A stretch of 64,000 bases of DNA, taken from contig PLTZ01000010.1 of the NCBI GenBank assembly GCA_003164715.1, forward strand, positions 31,777 to 95,776, read 5' to 3'. The position numbers and the translations under genes were made by a program. Positions 46,825 through 55,520 of the stretch are shown piece by piece. The stretch is from Opitutaceae bacterium (GTDB lineage Bacteria; Verrucomicrobiota; Verrucomicrobiia; Opitutales; Opitutaceae). Position 1 is the first letter of the stretch. Every line of letters starts with the position of its first letter. The notes under the pieces are model-generated. The model saw nothing but the letters and a program-made list of their open reading frames with translations. It was not told the DNA's origin and did no database searches.

Positions 46825-47473
46825 TCACCCGCCCCCGGAGTCGTCCGGGGGGCCCGGGCCGAGGGCATGGCGGGTCAGGCTGGCTACGTCGTGGAGGTCT
46901 AGCTTGCGCATCAGGTTGGTCCGGTGGCTGTCGACCGTGCGGGCGCTGATCCCCAGCTATGCCGCAATCGCCTTCGTGGTGTTGCCCTCGGCGACGAGCT
47001 GCATCAACTCCCGCTCGCGGGCGGTCTGGAAGTCGTGCGAACCGCCCGACTTGGGATGGGCGACGGCGGACCGCAGGACGCCGGCGATCGCGGGCCCGAA
47101 GCAGGTGGCGGCCGCCGCGATGGCGGCCACGCCCGTCTTAAGCTCCTTGAGCTCCGTCGTCTTCTCGACGAAGCCGCGCGCGCCGGCCTCCAGCATCTAG
47201 CGCACGACGACGGGGTTATCGTGCCCCGAGAACACGGGAACCCTGAGCGCCGGCAGGCGTCGGATCAGCCTGCGCAGCAGATCGATGCCGTTAAGTCCCG
47301 GCAGCTTTGCGTCGAGGATGAGCAGGTCGGGCTTGAGTTCGAGGCACATCCGCCGGCCCCCCTGTCCGTCGCCGCACTGGCCCACCAGGTCGTAGGTTCC
47401 TTCAAGCGCGAGGATCTCCGCCGAGCATCTCCCGGATGGCCGTCTCGTCCTCCACGATGAGAAGACGCTGCAT
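46825..47473 (-). pseudogene. Decayed NarL/FixJ-type response regulator
   Basis: A full-length response regulator can be reassembled with three lesions. It starts at ATG 47473 (MQRLLIVEDETAIREML), is shifted by one extra base near 47420, then continues in the next frame as EILALEGTYDLVG and LLILDAKLPGLNG (phospho-acceptor Asp). A TAG at 47197-47199 breaks VVVR from MLEAGARGFVEK, and a second TAG at 46957-46959 breaks KAIAA from [19 protein letters not shown], the LuxR-type recognition helix. The frame ends at 46825. Each stop is one base from a Glu or Lys codon. Both read-through frames match the family perfectly, so the decay looks recent. TAG is used as an ordinary stop elsewhere in the window. 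Confidence 0.82.
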
Positions 47474-47498
47474 CGGGGCTCCGGCGGCGGTGGGAAGG

Positions 47499-47573
47499 TG
47501 GTGGGCTGGCTGGGATTCGAACCCAGAACCAATTGCTTAAAAGGCAACTGCTCTACCGTTGAGCTACCAACCC
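47499..47573 (-). tRNA. tRNA-Lys (anticodon TTT)
   Basis: A complete cloverleaf on the minus strand. Acceptor stem 47567-47573 pairs with 47503-47509, anticodon loop CTTTTAA gives TTT, the T-loop has TTCGAAT, and the discriminator A at 47502 is followed by an encoded CCA (47499-47501). D-arm GTAGCTCAACGGTAGAGC is canonical. Confidence 0.95.
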
Positions 47574-47793
47574 GTGATTTAAATGTATGGAATTGCGCGA
47601 GCGCCCTGGCCGTCCGTCCGATCCCTATTCACCCGACCTCCACGCACTTAGCGGACCGTTGATCGGCGCGCGGTTCTGGGCATGACCCTCGCAGCCGCCA
47701 ACGCTCCTAAAGGCGTGTTGAGAGGCAGGTTGTACGGGTGAACCCCAGCCCGCCGCAAGACCAAATGGACCCGGGCCCCGGGATTGGGCGGGC

Positions 47794-48657
47794 CTAGCGG
47801 CCGGCGGAACGAATCTCGGCGATCATCCGGTCGATCCGGGCAAAGTTCTTCTCGATGGCCGCCAGGTAGGCATTCACGCCCGAGCGCAGCGGGCGCTCGA
47901 GGAAGCGGTACACGGATTGGAAGTCGCCCTCTAGCTTCGGCCTGACGAAGTGGTACCAGAACGTGGGCGTGCGGCAGATGAGGTCCTCCGCCGACTTGAA
48001 GATGCGCCCGTCGGGGGGCACGTTGGCGAAGTTGTCGGACTCGTTGAATTCAGCGTACAACTCGCCCAGCTTGTCGGGGTAATGGGGATCGGCGAGCTGC
48101 CCGACGTAGTCCGCCGTGGCCAGCGAGCAGCCCACGATCTTGCTGGCGGGGTCTCGGAAGCGCAGGCGGCCGACCTCGGAATTCGGCCCGGTGCAGTTGA
48201 TGGCCGAGAGCACGTTTTCAATCTCGACCTCCGTCGCGCCGACCTCGGGCAGGTAGGACGCGGCGAAGGCGCAGCTCCTGAGGATGTGGCAGAACGTGTA
48301 TTTGGCGCCCGTTCCCGCGGTGTCGGTCTTCAGCTTGAGGTAGCCGCAGTCGTGGAGCAGCACCCCGGCGATCCCCAGCTCGAAGTCCCTCGGCTTCAGA
48401 TGCGCATCACTTCCGGAGGCATGCTGGCCCTCCAGGAGAAGCGCCATGCAGGCGGTCGCCATCAGGGTGTGGCGCTGGTTGTGGTACTTCAGGTCGATCG
48501 CGGCGTAGGCCGGGGTGCGGCCCTCGAACAGGTCCTCGAAGTCGCGAAACAGCCGCTTGAGCAGCCTGCGGTCGGCCGCCGGATAAAGCTCCCCGAACTT
48601 TCCCATCACAAAGTCGGCTACCTCGGGGGGGTTGTCAAAATCGACGGTGGGGAGCAT
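47794..48657 (-). CDS. HD-domain protein
   Basis: A 287-residue protein with an HD-type phosphohydrolase core: YHNQRHTL near residue 58 supplies the first His, and LLHDCGYLKLK near 101 the HD pair, with a possible last Asp in SLATADYVGQLA near 178. It resembles cytoplasmic HD/PDEase-type proteins found in several Verrucomicrobiota and cyanobacteria, with a helical C-terminal part. Substrate unknown: a cyclic nucleotide or nucleotide is possible. It is divergent from the sigma factor gene, 260 bases away, and 220 bases from the tRNA. Confidence 0.7.
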   Translation of the reverse strand: MLPTVDFDNPPEVADFVMGKFGELYPAADRRLLKRLFRDFEDLFEGRTPAYAAIDLKYHNQRHTLMATACMALLLEGQHASGSDAHLKPRDFELGIAGVLLHDCGYLKLKTDTAGTGAKYTFCHILRSCAFAASYLPEVGATEVEIENVLSAINCTGPNSEVGRLRFRDPASKIVGCSLATADYVGQLADPHYPDKLGELYAEFNESDNFANVPPDGRIFKSAEDLICRTPTFWYHFVRPKLEGDFQSVYRFLERPLRSGVNAYLAAIEKNFARIDRMIAEIRSAGR

Positions 48658-48875
48658 GGGCTGGGCCGATCGGGAGCGTTTAAGGGAGGGCCCTCTTCAT
48701 TTCGCAAGTTCAATTGTTACAAAGCTACGTCACGCAGGCTATTGGGGGAGGGGACGACGCTCCGCGCCCGGCGGACCGCGCGTGCGGCGGCGGTTCCGGG
48801 TCCGCAATTGGTCGAAGGCGTTGACCGTTGCGCAATAGCCCGTTTGATTTGTGGCGCCCTCTCTCTCAATCATTG

Positions 48876-48900
48876 GGAACAATCCACAAATATGCACGTC
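48876..48900 (+). promoter_or_regulatory. Candidate ECF-sigma promoter
   Basis: GGAAC at 48876-48880 is followed after sixteen bases by CGTC at 48897-48900, the spacing and sequence of many ECF-type promoters (GGAAC-N16-CGTC). It sits directly before the sigma gene, whose ribosome site GGAAG (48908-48912) is five bases from ATG 48918. This would let the sigma factor control its own gene. The leader would be very short, which is a weak point. Confidence 0.4.
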
Positions 48901-48917
48901 AGAGCGTGGAAGACCGA

Positions 48918-49520
48918 ATGTCGACCAAAGCTCATGAAGTGGCCCTTGACCGCGTTCTTGTAGACCGATTCAAGAACGGCGATGCCTCGGCCTTTGACGA
49001 GATGGTGTCCCGCTACTGGGACCGCATCTTCTCGATGGTGAACCAACTTCTTCGCAACGCCCAAGATGCAGAAGAGGTTACGCAGGACGCCTTCATTCGC
49101 GCCCACCGCGGGCTCGCGAACTTCCGCGGGGAGTCGGCCTTTTCAACCTGGCTCTACCAGATCGCGACCAACCTGGCCCGGAACCGGTACTGGTACTGGT
49201 GGCGGCGCAAGCGCGACAAGTCCGTATCTTTCGATGCCCCAATGGGCCCCGATAACACCACCACACTGGCCGAGGTGATCGCGGCCGAGGTCGAGACGCC
49301 GGACGACATCGCGGTCACGCGCGAATTCGTCTCGCGCATCGGCAACGGCATGGACCGCCTCGGCGCCAAGCACCGCGAGATTCTCATCTTGCGCAACGTA
49401 AAGAACCTATCCTACGAAGAGATCGCCGGAATCCTCGGCATCTCCGTTGGAACCGTAAAAAGCCGGATTGCCCGGGCGCGGGAAAGCCTGCGCTCGAAGC
49501 TCGGCGAGGACTTCAAATGA
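48918..49520 (+). CDS. ECF-family RNA polymerase sigma factor
   Basis: A 200-residue sigma-70 factor of the ECF (RpoE-like) group, with region 2 (FDEMVSRYWDRIFSMV and DAEEVTQDAFIRAHRGLANFRGESAFSTWLYQIATN segments, residues about 25-85) binding the -10 element, and region 4 (LSYEEIAGILGISVGTVKSRIARARESL, about 165-192) binding -35. ATG 48918 (MSTKAHE) follows a good GGAAG ribosome site; the open frame extends to 48828. ATGA overlap with the anti-sigma-like gene. It probably responds to an envelope signal. Confidence 0.9.
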   Translation: MSTKAHEVALDRVLVDRFKNGDASAFDEMVSRYWDRIFSMVNQLLRNAQDAEEVTQDAFIRAHRGLANFRGESAFSTWLYQIATNLARNRYWYWWRRKRDKSVSFDAPMGPDNTTTLAEVIAAEVETPDDIAVTREFVSRIGNGMDRLGAKHREILILRNVKNLSYEEIAGILGISVGTVKSRIARARESLRSKLGEDFK

Positions 49521-50182
49521 AAGACCGGGAATTCATCGAACTGCTCAACCTCTACGTCGACCGCGAGATCAGCGCGGAGGACGCGCTCAGGCTGGAGCGC
49601 GAGGTGGCGACCGACCCCAAGCGCCGGGAGGTCTACGACCAGTACTGCCGGATGCAGAAGGCGTGCTCGATACTCGCCGAGGAGCTGCTCGAATCGGCCG
49701 CGGGGCAGGCGAGCCCGAGCGTGGCCACGTTTACTCGCCCGCGCACGTGGGGCTACGGCCCGCTGGTCGCAGGATTGGCGGCGGCGTGCGCCGCGGCGGT
49801 GCTCTCCGTGAGGTATTTTGAGAGCGGGCCGGCCGGCGCGCCGGCACCCGCGGCCGCCGCCCATGCAGTCGGTGCGTCCGCGCCGCTTGCAATCGCCGAC
49901 GCGCAGGTCCCGATGAAGCCCGTGTTCTTCACGCGGCTCGCCCCCGACCCGGCGTCGCCTCGCGCCGAGCGGGCGCTCTTCACCTCCTCGGACGAGCCCG
50001 TCCAGGCGGCTCAGCTCAACTGGATCGGCGACATCCACATGGCCCCGGTCTATCCCGTGGGCAACTCCGACTTCCTCTTGAACCCGAGGACCGACCTGAA
50101 GTCCTCTGCGATCACCGAGACCCCGGACGCCGCCGACAGCGCGCTGGCGGCCGAGATGGCTGCATTCCGGTTCCAGCGCTAG
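49517..50182 (+). CDS. Putative anti-sigma factor, membrane-anchored
   Basis: A 221-residue protein. N-terminal ~60 residues form helices (FIELLNLYVDREISAED) typical of anti-sigma domains, but there is no HxxxCxxC zinc motif. A membrane segment lies near 75-97 (LVAGLAAACAAAVLSV), followed by a ~120-residue Ala/Pro-rich periplasmic part. Coupling to the sigma gene by ATGA makes an anti-sigma role likely; the sequence match itself is weak. Its end overlaps the convergent ruvA gene by four bases. Confidence 0.7.
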   Translation: MKDREFIELLNLYVDREISAEDALRLEREVATDPKRREVYDQYCRMQKACSILAEELLESAAGQASPSVATFTRPRTWGYGPLVAGLAAACAAAVLSVRYFESGPAGAPAPAAAAHAVGASAPLAIADAQVPMKPVFFTRLAPDPASPRAERALFTSSDEPVQAAQLNWIGDIHMAPVYPVGNSDFLLNPRTDLKSSAITETPDAADSALAAEMAAFRFQR

Positions 50183-50778
50183 CCGAGCGCCTTCTTGATC
50201 AGGGCCTCGGTGGTTGCCGACGGCCCGAGCGCGAGGGCCGCGTGCCGGACCGCCTCGTCGGCGTCACCGGTCCTGTAGCCCAGGGCCACCAGCGCGGCGA
50301 CCGCGTCCGCGTGCGGGGAGGCCTCGCCCGGCGCGCCGCCCGCAGCAAGCACCGCCCCGAGCGCGCCGCCCGCAGCGCCGACCCGGCTCTTGAGCTCGAT
50401 GACGAGCCTCTCGGCCGTCTTCTTGCCGATGCCGGGGCACTTGGAGAGCGTCGCGATGTCGCCCGAGCGTATCGCCCCCTGCAGGAGCGGCAGCGAGAGC
50501 CTGCTCATGATCGAGAGGGCGACCTTTGGGCCGATGCCCGTGACGTTCTCGATCATGAGGCGGAAGAAGTCGCGGTCCTCGGGAGTCGCGAACCCATAGA
50601 GGGCCTGCGAGTCCTCCCGGTAGATCGCGAGCGTGTGGAGCTTCACGACGCTGCCCTTCGGCGGAAGGCGCTCCGCGGTCGTCACCGGCACGTGGACCTC
50701 GTAGCCGAGGCCGCCGACCTCGACGACGGCGCGCACCAAGCCGGATTCGGTCAGGGTGCCCTGGATCGAGGTGATCAT
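50179..50778 (-). CDS. ruvA: Holliday junction DNA helicase subunit RuvA
   Basis: A 199-residue RuvA. Domain I OB-fold is at the N-terminus (MITSIQGTLTES), domain II has two helix-hairpin-helix motifs (NVTGIGPKVALSIMSRL near 79 and CPGIGKKTAERLVIELK near 114), and domain III at the C-terminus binds RuvB (ALVALGYRTGDADEAV). It binds the junction as a tetramer. Followed by dapB upstream on the same strand, nine bases from its stop to this start; ruvB and ruvC are not in the window. Confidence 0.93.
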   Translation of the reverse strand: MITSIQGTLTESGLVRAVVEVGGLGYEVHVPVTTAERLPPKGSVVKLHTLAIYREDSQALYGFATPEDRDFFRLMIENVTGIGPKVALSIMSRLSLPLLQGAIRSGDIATLSKCPGIGKKTAERLVIELKSRVGAAGGALGAVLAAGGAPGEASPHADAVAALVALGYRTGDADEAVRHAALALGPSATTEALIKKALG

Positions 50779-50787
50779 CCCGGGGCC

Positions 50788-51519
50788 TCAGGCAAGGCCG
50801 AGCACGTCCTGCATGTCATAGACCCCGGGCTTCTGCCCGGCCACCCACTGGGCGGCCCTCAGGGCCCCGTGCGCAAACACGGCGCGGTCGCTTGCCCGGT
50901 GGGTGAGCTCAAGGCGCTCCCCGGAGCCGGCAAAGACGACGGTGTGGTCGCCGACCACGTCGCCGCCGCGCAGCGAGTGCACGCCGACCTCGCCGCGCGC
51001 CCGCGGCCCGGCGATTCCCTGGCGCCCGTGGCGCAGGGCGCCCCGCTCGAGCCCGCGGGCCTCGAGGATGATTTCGAGGAGGCGCTCGGCGGTGCCGCTC
51101 GGCGCGTCCTTCTTCATCCGATGGTGCATCTCGACGACCTCGGCGTCGAAGTCCTCGCCGAGCGCCTGGGCCGCGCGGCCCGTGAGGGCGAAGAGCAGGT
51201 TGACCCCGACCGAGAAGTTCCCGGCCCAGACGCACGGGATTTGCGCCGCGAGCCGGAGCAACTCGGCCTTCTCGCCTGGCGCATGCCCCGTCGTGCCGAT
51301 CACGACGGGCTTTCCCGCGGCGGCCGCGGCCTCGAGCAACCCCTTCGTCGCCTGGGGGGAGCTGAAGTCCACGAGCACGTCGACCGACCGGGCGGCCGCG
51401 GCGACGTCGTCGCCCAGGTCGGTTGCGGCACCGACCGTGATCCCCATCTGCGGGGCGGCGGAGGCGATCGCCTGTCCCATCCGTCCGTGGGCCCCGTTCA
51501 GGAGTATGGTGAGCGCCAT
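50788..51519 (-). CDS. dapB: 4-hydroxy-tetrahydrodipicolinate reductase
   Basis: A 243-residue DapB. The NAD(P)H-binding motif NGAHGRMGQAI is at residue 8, DFSSPQAT near 72, GTTGHAPGE near 93 and the catalytic EMHHRMKKDAPSGTA near 130. It catalyses the second committed step of lysine/diaminopimelate synthesis, after DapA, which is encoded just upstream (seven-base gap). Confidence 0.93.
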   Translation of the reverse strand: MALTILLNGAHGRMGQAIASAAPQMGITVGAATDLGDDVAAAARSVDVLVDFSSPQATKGLLEAAAAAGKPVVIGTTGHAPGEKAELLRLAAQIPCVWAGNFSVGVNLLFALTGRAAQALGEDFDAEVVEMHHRMKKDAPSGTAERLLEIILEARGLERGALRHGRQGIAGPRARGEVGVHSLRGGDVVGDHTVVFAGSGERLELTHRASDRAVFAHGALRAAQWVAGQKPGVYDMQDVLGLA

Positions 51520-51526
51520 GGCGGGG

Positions 51527-52414
51527 CTAGCGGTTGAGACCGGACATCGCCCTGGAGAGCGCCGCCTGGGTTGAGGGGGTGACGGGGCTCAGGGGCAGGC
51601 GCACGGCGGCGCTTCCGATCAAGCGGGCGCGGGCGAGCGCGGCCTTGATCGGGGCCGGGCTCGGCTCGATGAAGAGCGCCTTGAAGAGGGGATAGAGCCT
51701 GCGGTGGAGCTTCGCCGCGCCCGCGAAGTCGTTCTCGCGGGCGAGCCGGACCATGCGCGAGACCTCCCGGGGCACGAGGTTCGAGGCGACGCTGATGACG
51801 CCCTCGGCGCCGCTCGACATGAAGGCCAGCGTGAGGGCGTCGTCGCCGCTCAGCACCGTGATGGCGTCGCCCAGGGCCCGCTTCATCTGGTCCACGCGGT
51901 CGACCGATCCTCCCGCCTCCTTGATCCAGCGCACGTGCGCGTAGCGGGACCGCAGGCGCTCGAGAAGCGGGACGCCGATCTCGACTCCGCAGCGCGACGG
52001 GATCGAGTACAGGATGACCGGCAGGTCGGTCGCCTCGGCGATCGCGGCATAGTGCCTGAAGAGGCCCTCCTGGCTCGGCTTGTTGTAGTAGGGCGTGACG
52101 ACCAGGACCGCGTCGGCGCCGGCCTCGTCGGAGAGCCTCGTGTAGTCGAGCGCCTCGGCCGTCGAGTTAGACCCCGTGCCCGCGATCACGGGAACGCGCC
52201 CGCGCGCGAACTCGATCGTCGCGCGGATGACGTCCATGTGCTCCTCGGAGGTGAGGGTGGGGGATTCGCCGGTCGTCCCCACCGGGACGATCCCGTCGAT
52301 CCCGCCCCGGATCTGGTGCTCCACCAGCCTTTTGAGGTCGCCAAAGGATATGTCCTTCCCGCGGAAGGGGGTTGCGAGGGCGGTGATCGCGCCTGTGAGG
52401 GTGCGTGGCTTCAT
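51527..52414 (-). CDS. dapA: 4-hydroxy-tetrahydrodipicolinate synthase
   Basis: A 295-residue DapA (TIM barrel). TTGESPTLTSEEH near 47 holds the conserved Thr-Thr, TPYYNKPSQEG near 105 with the catalytic Tyr, and HVRWIKEAGGS near 156 the Schiff-base Lys. It condenses pyruvate with aspartate semialdehyde. Length normal. Transcribed with dapB and ruvA. Confidence 0.94.
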   Translation of the reverse strand: MKPRTLTGAITALATPFRGKDISFGDLKRLVEHQIRGGIDGIVPVGTTGESPTLTSEEHMDVIRATIEFARGRVPVIAGTGSNSTAEALDYTRLSDEAGADAVLVVTPYYNKPSQEGLFRHYAAIAEATDLPVILYSIPSRCGVEIGVPLLERLRSRYAHVRWIKEAGGSVDRVDQMKRALGDAITVLSGDDALTLAFMSSGAEGVISVASNLVPREVSRMVRLARENDFAGAAKLHRRLYPLFKALFIEPSPAPIKAALARARLIGSAAVRLPLSPVTPSTQAALSRAMSGLNR

Positions 52415-52502
52415 GGGGTGGGGACTCTTGGGACCTCGGCAAAGATGCCTTGCCGCGTGAAGCAGGCCAAGCTACAAAATCCAGAGCAACGCTAATCTGC
52501 GC

Positions 52503-53600
<1,098 letters not shown>

Positions 53601-53621
53601 GCGCCGGCCCGAACGAAACCG

Positions 53622-54518
53622 ATGCGCGCGTCGGGAGCCCTGCTGATCGCGATGCTTGCCGCGGCCGCCTGGGCCGGGGACCCGCCCGCGCCGGCCGGCG
53701 ATTCGATCGCGGACGCGAAGAAGGACCTGGCGACCATCAAGGTGAACGTCGGCCAGCAGGATTCCGGCGCCGCCCTGCCGACGCTGGACATGAAGGACGT
53801 GAGCCCCGGCCCGGCCGGCGGCCGCCTGGAGGTTCCCGAGGCGCGGACCCCGGACAAGGAGACCTCGCTCGACCCGGCCAAGAAGAAGGAGGGCACGGGC
53901 AACTGGCTGGTCGACGCCATGGACAAGAAGTCCGACCGCTCCGCGGGCTCGAAGGCCAGGGACAAGGACGACCTCCTTAAGGGCGACGCGGACCCCCTGC
54001 GGGGCGACAAGGACGCCTCGACTCTCGAGGAGACCCGGGACAAGGCGGGGCCGAGGGAGGAGGCGCAGCCGGTCTACAACCCGCTCGATTCGTTCATGGG
54101 GGGCTGGGTGTCGGCGCGGGACCACGACCTGCTGCTCCCGTCGTCGCGGGGCGACGGGCTCCCCTTGGCGGGGCTCGAGCGGGCGCACGCCGACACGCTC
54201 CCGGGGCTGGACCTCGGCCAGGGCGGCGCCCCAGGCGAGGGCCTGTTCGCGGCGCCCGAGGGGGCGGCGCCCGGCGACTCGAGGGCGGGATCCAACCCGT
54301 ACTTCGCGGCGCTCGACCTCTCGTCCGCGCCGCAGGCGAAGGCGTTCTTCAGCCCGGAGGGGCCAGGAAGCAACCCCTTCGGCCTCCCGGACCTCTCAAG
54401 CGGCGTCTCCTCGATGGGCGCGGCCGCGAAGCCCGCCGACAGCGAGCACAGCTATGTGCCCGATTTCGCGCTGCCGCCGGATGACGACAAGTATTTCAAG
54501 CAGATGAAGCGGTTCTGA
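53622..54518 (+). CDS. Secreted hypothetical protein, low-complexity
   Basis: A 298-residue protein with a signal peptide (LLIAMLAAAAWAGD) and a long acidic, Lys/Asp/Pro/Gly-rich body with little predicted order (for example KSDRSAGSKARDKDD near 106 and LSSAPQAKAFFSPEGPGSNPFG near 235). No family recognised. Its place 21 bases after the PilT-type gene suggests one transcript, perhaps an envelope component, but this is guesswork. Confidence 0.55.
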   Translation: MRASGALLIAMLAAAAWAGDPPAPAGDSIADAKKDLATIKVNVGQQDSGAALPTLDMKDVSPGPAGGRLEVPEARTPDKETSLDPAKKKEGTGNWLVDAMDKKSDRSAGSKARDKDDLLKGDADPLRGDKDASTLEETRDKAGPREEAQPVYNPLDSFMGGWVSARDHDLLLPSSRGDGLPLAGLERAHADTLPGLDLGQGGAPGEGLFAAPEGAAPGDSRAGSNPYFAALDLSSAPQAKAFFSPEGPGSNPFGLPDLSSGVSSMGAAAKPADSEHSYVPDFALPPDDDKYFKQMKRF

Positions 54519-54614
54519 GCGTCGGCGGCGATGCTGCGGCGCGGCGCAAGTGCCCCACCGATCTTATTTGGCTTGGATTCCCCGCGTTCGGGGGATTGCC
54601 TAGTCGGTTCTCCT

Positions 54615-55520
54615 ATGGCATTGGCATTCCTATTCGCAGGTCAGGGCGCCCAAAAGCTGGGCATGGGCCGGTCGCTCCACGAGCACAGCCCGGCCGCCCG
54701 GGCCCTTTATGACGAGGCCGGGCGCGTGCTCGGCTGGGACGTCGCGAAGGTGAGCTTCGAGGGCCCCGAGGCGCAGCTGACCCAGACCGGCGTGTGCCAG
54801 CCGGCGCTCTTTGTTCACGGCATGGCGCTCCTCGAGGCCCTGCGGGAGAAGGGGCTCCTGCCCGAGGTCGACATGGCCCTGGGCCTGAGCCTAGGCGAGG
54901 TGACCGCGTATGTCGCGGCGGGCGTCGTCGACTTTCCCGCGGGCCTGCGGATCGTCGCCGAGCGCGGGCGCCTCATGCAGAGCGCGTGCGAGAAGAGCGC
55001 GGGGACGATGGCGGCCGTCATCGGTGAGCCGCGCGACGCCGTCTCGCTCCTCTGCAGCGAATTCGACGTCGAGGCCGCCAACTTCAACGCGCCCGGGCAG
55101 ATCACCATCTCCGGTGAGCGGGCGAAGATCGAGGCGGCGGTGGCCGCGGCGAAGGCGCGCGGCATGAAGAAGGTCGTTCCCTTGAACGTGGCGGGCGCCT
55201 ACCACAGCAGGCTCATGGAGCCGGCGCGGGCGGCGTTCGAGGCGTTCCTCGGGGGCATCCCGTTTTCCGCTCCCCGCTTCCGCGTGTTCACGAACACGAC
55301 CGGGCGGGCGGTCTCCGACCCCGACGACATCCGGCGGGCGCTCGTGCGCCAGGTCGTCTCGCCGGTCCTTTGGGAGGACTGCATGCGCAGCGCCGTCTCG
55401 GCCGGCGCCACGGAGTTCTGGGAGCTCGGGCCGGGCGCCGTCCTCGCGGGACTCGCCCGCCGCACGGACAAGTCGTGGAGCGTGCGCTCGATCTCGGAGT
55501 ACGCGGACCTGGGTTGCTGA
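54615..55520 (+). CDS. fabD: Malonyl-CoA:ACP transacylase
   Basis: A 301-residue FabD. It moves malonyl from CoA to acyl-carrier protein in fatty acid synthesis. The N-terminal FAGQGAQKLGMG is typical, and the nucleophile motif is GLSLGE near residue 90 (catalytic Ser), with Gln in GQGAQ, Arg near 115 and NVAGAYHSRLME near 195 (catalytic His). ATG 54615 is the family start; the open frame extends to 54531. The stop overlaps lepA by one base (TGATG). Confidence 0.93.
   Translation: MALAFLFAGQGAQKLGMGRSLHEHSPAARALYDEAGRVLGWDVAKVSFEGPEAQLTQTGVCQPALFVHGMALLEALREKGLLPEVDMALGLSLGEVTAYVAAGVVDFPAGLRIVAERGRLMQSACEKSAGTMAAVIGEPRDAVSLLCSEFDVEAANFNAPGQITISGERAKIEAAVAAAKARGMKKVVPLNVAGAYHSRLMEPARAAFEAFLGGIPFSAPRFRVFTNTTGRAVSDPDDIRRALVRQVVSPVLWEDCMRSAVSAGATEFWELGPGAVLAGLARRTDKSWSVRSISEYADLGC

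Noticed and set aside
46825..47473. Amber codon recoding (suppressor tRNA) in the broken response regulator
   Set aside because: Several normal genes here stop at TAG, and the same gene has a frameshift, so decay explains it better.
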